A stretch of 64,000 nucleotides of DNA from Biscogniauxia marginata. Taxonomy: Eukaryota > Ascomycota > Sordariomycetes > Xylariales > Xylariaceae. Of the stretch, positions 59,040 to 64,000 are shown one piece after another. The translations under genes and the position numbers were made by a program. The DNA is taken from positions 620,001-684,000 of the forward strand of contig MU404055.1 in the NCBI GenBank assembly GCA_022695795.1. The letters run 5' to 3'. The stretch's first letter is position 1. Every line of letters begins with the position of its first letter. The notes beneath the pieces were generated by a model, which saw only the letters and a program-made list of their open reading frames with translations, did no database searches and was not told where the DNA came from.

Positions 59040-59901
59040 AGTGTACTTACTTCAAAGGTCTTCCCCTTTTTTAATTAGTCCTTACTAGGTTTTTAAGTAT
59101 TCCCGGCTGATTCGGGTTTTAATGGTGAAAGCTTTTAAGTGCTTTAATCAAGTTTATTAAGTGTTTTTTTTTAGTAAGTATCCCTTTTATTTAATAAAAT
59201 ATTATAATTAATTATTAACTTATTTTAAATTTAATATTTTTTAAGTTTTAGTTGTTTTTTTAATAAGGCGTTTTTAATGCTAGTTTTAATAATAAAACAT
59301 GAAATATAAAATATATTCTTAATTTTTTTAATAAAGAAAATTTATAATTAATTTTTAAAATAACTTTCTCGATTTTATATAGTTTTAACTTCTTAAATTT
59401 AAGTTTTTTACTAAGTCGTTTTATTTTAATTTAAGGCCTTTTTATTATTATATCTTGTTTTTAACGAAGTAAATAAATTATGTTTTCTTTTTTAAGAATT
59501 CTTTTTTTAATTCTTTTTTTATTATAATATTTTGTTATTTTGTTTTAAATAAATTATATTTCTTTTTATAGCTGTAATTATATTATTTAAACCTTTTTAA
59601 ATAATATTTTTATTTTCGAGGTTTTTATTTCGATTTTTAGTGCTTTTATAAGTTTAATTAATTATTTTTAAATTTCCGCTTTTTATTTGTATATTACTTT
59701 ATATAATGATATTTTTATGTTTTTATTAACCGAAATGTTATATGTTATTTAAGTTATTAATAATAATTTTATTTAATTATTTATTTTTTAATTAATACAA
59801 CTTTATAAATATTATTTTATTATTTAATTTAATTTTTTATTTATTTATTTAACTAAGGATAATACGTTATAAATAATTTTTATTTTATTTTTATTTGTTT
59901 T

Positions 59902-60376
59902 TATGACGAACCTCCCTGTGTATTCCTAGTCAGCTGACTTCACAAGTAAGTACGTACTAGGTTTTCTTGATTTAAAGGTAATAGTGAATTAAAATTGGTT
60001 TAAGTGATTTACAATGTTTTGTTCGTCAAAGAGATTTCAAGGTACTCTCACTATAGTATTAAAGAGTGACTGTAGTCTTAAATTAATAGCTAAAGAACTG
60101 GAATGAATGACTAGACACATAGGAAATCTTATCCTTCTTATACTTATTATTTTGTCCTTTATTCCCCACAATTGGTATGTTGGATACCTTTGGATGAGTC
60201 TCATCCACACTCATCCATTCTCCACTGGATACTGTTGGATGAGTCTCATCCACACTCATCCATATCACGTGACAATAGGTCGCTTTCCCCTTCAGGATCC
60301 ATGTCCGACCCGGAAGCAAGAAGAGTGGGAACAATACCCCTGTCACTTGATTGCTTACCCTGGTTGGTTCGTGACA
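59902..60376 (-). repeat. LTR E, little-mutated LTR inside element 2
   Basis: 475 bp from TATGACGAACCTCCC to GGTTGGTTCGTGACA. It is far richer in GC than the surrounding element and contains two tandem copies of TGGATGAGTCTCATCCACAC with CACGTG at 60266-60271. Its U3 is related to LTR C. The flanks (GTTTT and GTTAA) do not form a duplication. Confidence 0.88.
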
Positions 60377-63300
60377 GTTAATAAACCTAAATAATATAAC
60401 TTTATACTTATAATATCTATATACTGTTCGGAAGGCGATATATTATTTGTGTTTTTTTAGCTATTTTAATTATATAATAACCATCGCGAAGGTTTAATAC
60501 TATAAAGATTTAAACCTTATTAATTTACCTTTTTATAAGTTTTATTAATAATAACGAGTATTTATTCTTTTTTATTACCTTATTAAGGTGTTAATAATTA
60601 ATTACTTATTACTATACTAAATTTCCTTTTTTATTAATATATTACTTTTTATTTTTATCGACTTTTAATATTATAATTACTAAGTATCTTAATAAAAACT
60701 TTAATTCTTAAATGTATCCTTTATTAAGATCCTTTTAAATTCCTTTTTATAATACTTTTTACTTTTCTTAATTTATAAAATATACTAAAAATAGTTTTAG
60801 TTGTTTTTTTCCCTTAAAATAAATCTAGTAATTCCATTAATTATGTTTTAATAATTCTTTTTTTATTTTATTTTTAAATAATTTATAAAAATAAAAATAT
60901 TTACGTAATACTTTTTTCGTTAAATCTTTAAGTTTAATTACTCAAATTATATAAATAATATGTTTTATTTTTATATCCGTTTTTCTAGTATTACTTATAA
61001 TACTTATTTTATAACTTGTAATAATTAACTCCTTTTAATTCTAATCTTAATAAAGCGTGTTTATCTCGAAATTTATTTGTAAATTACTTCTTTTAAATTA
61101 ATTCATTTTTAAGATTATATCGTAATTTAATATATATATAATATTAAAAATGATTTACTTAAAATATTTTTAAATAGTTATTAAAAAAGGAACTATTTCT
61201 CTTAACACTTTATTATTCTCGTAACTAGATATATATTCTTTAAAGTTTTATAATTTATATAAATTTTATTTATATATTTATAATATGTTATCCTTTTAAG
61301 TTATTTTAGTTAAGATATAACTTTTATTTGTTTTTAAGTTTATAAGGGCTTTATACTCCTTTTTATTATATTTAACTTTAATTATAATAGTATTATCAAG
61401 TCTTAACTAGACTTTATATAAAGACTTGTTATTTATAGCTTTTTATTACTTTATTAATAAGAGCTTTTACCGTTTTTTGATTTTCCACGTTTTTTTTAGG
61501 TTTTTTTTAAGTCGTTATAACTTTAATATCTTTTTATTTTTAGGCTTTTATAAGAGCGTATTTCTAATAATCGTTATTTAAATAGTTTTTTTGACTACTT
61601 TTTAAGTAATAAAAGGTAAAAAGTTTATTTTTTATATAGAACTTTATATATTAAAACTTTAATTCTTTTTAAGGGCCTTTTTATAACTTAAATCTATTTT
61701 TCTATTAATTCGAAGCCTTTTAAGGTTCTAAATTATCTTCGAATAAAAGGTATAATTCTCGGATTTATTTATTAAAAATAACTCGATCTTTTTTTATAGG
61801 TTTATATATATTTTTAGAAATTCTTTCTCTTTTTTAAAATATGTTTTAATAATTCGTTTATAACTTAGTTTAATTATATATATTTTTACTTGTTATTTTA
61901 TTAAGTACTTTTTTATAAATTTAAATAAACTTATATCGTACTTAACTCGCTTTTTAAACTAATATAAATGATATAATCCTTTTTATAATTCTTATAATTT
62001 TTCTTTAATTTCGTTTTTTCGAAACCCGTTTTAAATAAGTCATATATATCGTATAATATTAAAGTATAATATATATAACTTTTAATAATTACTTTGTTAC
62101 TTTTTTCAAAACTTAAGTAAAAATAATATGTTTTAAAATATTGTAATTATCGTGGGATATTATTATAAATATATTTGTTTTTTTATATCATTATTTTTTA
62201 GTTCTTGAGAATAATAACTGGCTTTATCTTTAAAGCTTTTATATATTTAATAAGCGTCGTTAATATAAAAGCTTTAATATAATGATATATGTTCTTTTTG
62301 TGACTCTATTATTTTATTCTTATTAAGGTGGAACATTTCGTTTTTTAGTTATTTTACCATTTTAAGCTTTAATTTAAGTTCTTTATTTAATAGCCCATTA
62401 AATTAACTATTATTATTTATATAAAATTTCCGGTTTAAACTATTATATTTATTTTTTCCTTAATATGTTTTATATTTATCGTTATTATAATGGCTTTAAT
62501 ATAATTCATTATAATTTAACTTAACTTTTAAGTCGTATTTTAACTTATAAGTATTATATTTATATAACAATTTGCTTTTATTATATCTTTACTTAGTTTA
62601 TTTTAACGTGAGATACCTTAAATATAAGTAGCCGTGCTTTAAATAATCCCGAAAATTAACTTAATAGCATTTATAACTTTCCTTTATAAAAACTTTCTTG
62701 TTCTTCTCTGCCTTAATAGTAGTAATAATAAATACTTAATTTACCTTTTTATTATCTTTAAACTAAACCCTTACTTTGAAAGTTCTTTTCTCGGGTTAAG
62801 AAATCCCTTTTATTTTTATTTTTTATTTTTTAAGATTTTAACACTCGTTTTTATAATGTTTTTTTTGCTTTTTTTAAGTAACGTTAATTTTAATAGAATT
62901 TAACTTAATTCTAATGCCTTTCCTTATTCCGGTACCACTTTTATAATTTCCTTCTTTTTATTAATCGCCGTTTTTTTATTATACCGTTTTTTTCTTTTTA
63001 AAGTACCGTTCGAAGTTTTCGTTATTAATAATAATTATTATTATAACGTAATTATTAAACTTTTCTATGTTTCTTTCTTTATATAAGTTTATTTTATATA
63101 ACTTATTCTTTATATAGTTTTTTAGTTCTTAATAAAACAAGTAATATAAACCTTTAATAAGTAATTATAATTAACTTATAAATTTCTTAAACTTAATAAT
63201 ATAATTTAAGGCCTTTTTATTTTATCGTAGTTTATAAAGTTAAATTTCGACTTATTACTTAAGAATTAAGTTGCTAAATATAAACCTAAATTATTTTTTA

Positions 63301-63980
63301 AACTTTTTATAATCTTTAAAGACCTTTTTTATGTCTTTTTAAGCGCTTTATTTATTATCCAAGTAATTTTTTAATACTAGTTAAAACCAAGTTAAAGTAG
63401 TTTTAATAAAAAGCTAAAATACCGTGAAAACCTTTTGTTTTTTAATGGTAATTATTCCGTGATAAAACCGTAAATAAGTTTTAGCTTAAATTAAAAATCC
63501 TTCTAAATTACTCGACTTATTATACTTATAAAGTGTAATTAATTTAAAACCTTTTATATTAAGAGTTATTATATTATTTTTATCGTTTAAGCTATTAAGG
63601 TCGTTATCGTTTAAAAGTAGCTCCGGTTATTTATTTCTAAGAAGCAAAGGTTATTTTACTTATTTATTTTCTTTTTTAAGTGCTTTTTTTCTTCTTTTTC
63701 TTTTTTTAAATGATTTTTCTTATTAAGCTTTAAAGGTGTCTTTTTAAGGCTCTTTTTTAGTTATAATTATAATTAATTTTTATGTTGGTTTTTTTAAACT
63801 TTTCTATTATATCGTAAAAAAATCTAAAGCTTTCGTTTAAAAGCTTATTAATTAAGGTTTTTTTACTTATTTCTTTTTTATTACTCTTTAATTTTAAGGG
63901 GTATACTTATTTTAAGACGGTTTAACCGAGAGTTCCTTTTTAAAAATTAATATTAAGTATTAATTAAAGAGCTATTAAAA

Positions 63981-64000
63981 TGTAACGAACCTCTTTATGT
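63981..64000 (-). repeat. LTR G, 5' LTR of element 2, cut by the window end
   Basis: The last 20 bases (TGTAACGAACCTCTTTATGT) match the terminus of the other LTRs and directly follow the primer-binding region of element 2. Confidence 0.85.

Larger units (their letters stand above)
58016..64000 (-). mobile_element. Inverted Ty3/gypsy element 2, incomplete at window edge
   Basis: Read on the minus strand: the 5' LTR starts beyond the window and ends at 63981 (TGTAACGAACC), then comes the primer region GAGCTATTAAAA, gag and protease (about 63900-61300), RT up to about 60378, then LTR E, and integrase plus chromodomain from 59901 to about 59080. An antisense K/E-rich frame lies at 58747-59039, then a purine tract, then the 3' LTR F (58016-58470). 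The part equivalent to 48820-50393 of element 1 is missing where LTR E sits. It is heavily AT-biased with numerous stops. Confidence 0.85.

Overview
The window is genomic DNA from a filamentous ascomycete (Pezizomycotina, probably a Sordariomycete; genus not determinable by reading). Supporting this are short 50-120 bp introns with CTAAC-type branch points, fungal-type proteins (a PAZ-less Dicer-like 2, a GT34 Mnn11-like mannosyltransferase, fungal Rgp1, Pre8 and sphingosine-1-phosphate lyase), and AT-rich blocks of LTR retrotransposon degraded by C-to-T and G-to-A changes in the manner of repeat-induced point mutation (RIP).

Bases 1-34,900 are ordinary gene-rich euchromatin. In order: a 5'-truncated WD40 protein (+), RGP1 (-), a five-exon Dicer-like 2 (-), an RCC1-repeat protein (+), proteasome alpha2 PRE8 (-), a RING-CH membrane protein (+), MNN11 (+), sphingosine-1-phosphate lyase DPL1 (+), a mitochondrial PDK/BCKDK-type kinase (-), an unknown coiled-coil protein (+), a nine-exon sugar transporter (+) and a cysteine-rich secreted protein (-). 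They are housekeeping, RNA-silencing, secretory-pathway and metabolic genes and do not form one pathway or biosynthetic cluster. Exon joins were chosen by hand from splice signals; every joined reading frame closes exactly.

Bases 35,850-43,220 are a graveyard of genes at the edge of the repeats: a RIP-degraded gene resembling fungal Est1-type DNA/RNA-binding proteins, split by a solo LTR with a perfect target-site duplication and by a second LTR-like insert; an F-box gene with two 1-base frameshifts; a duplicated tail of the Est1-like gene; and a BCS1-like N-terminal fragment cut by an LTR.

Bases 43,220-64,000 are nested, RIP-mutated chromodomain Ty3/gypsy elements. A complete 7,458 bp element (44,910-52,367, 404 bp LTRs, ACCCC duplication) sits inside the gag start of an older copy (44,395-58,015). 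An inverted copy follows (58,016 to the window end), carrying a less mutated solo-type LTR where about 1.6 kb of pol is missing. A 98-base assembly gap lies in an AT microsatellite at 43,930-44,027.

The points I consider most worth following up are: three GC-AG introns within about 15 kb; micro-exons of 20-29 nt, one of which encodes the Dicer P-loop; an antisense K/E-rich reading frame between pol and the 3' LTR of the Ty3 elements; LTRs that keep R-U5 while changing U3 but retain a CACGTG box; a likely self-priming site; and a MITE-like inverted-repeat element.
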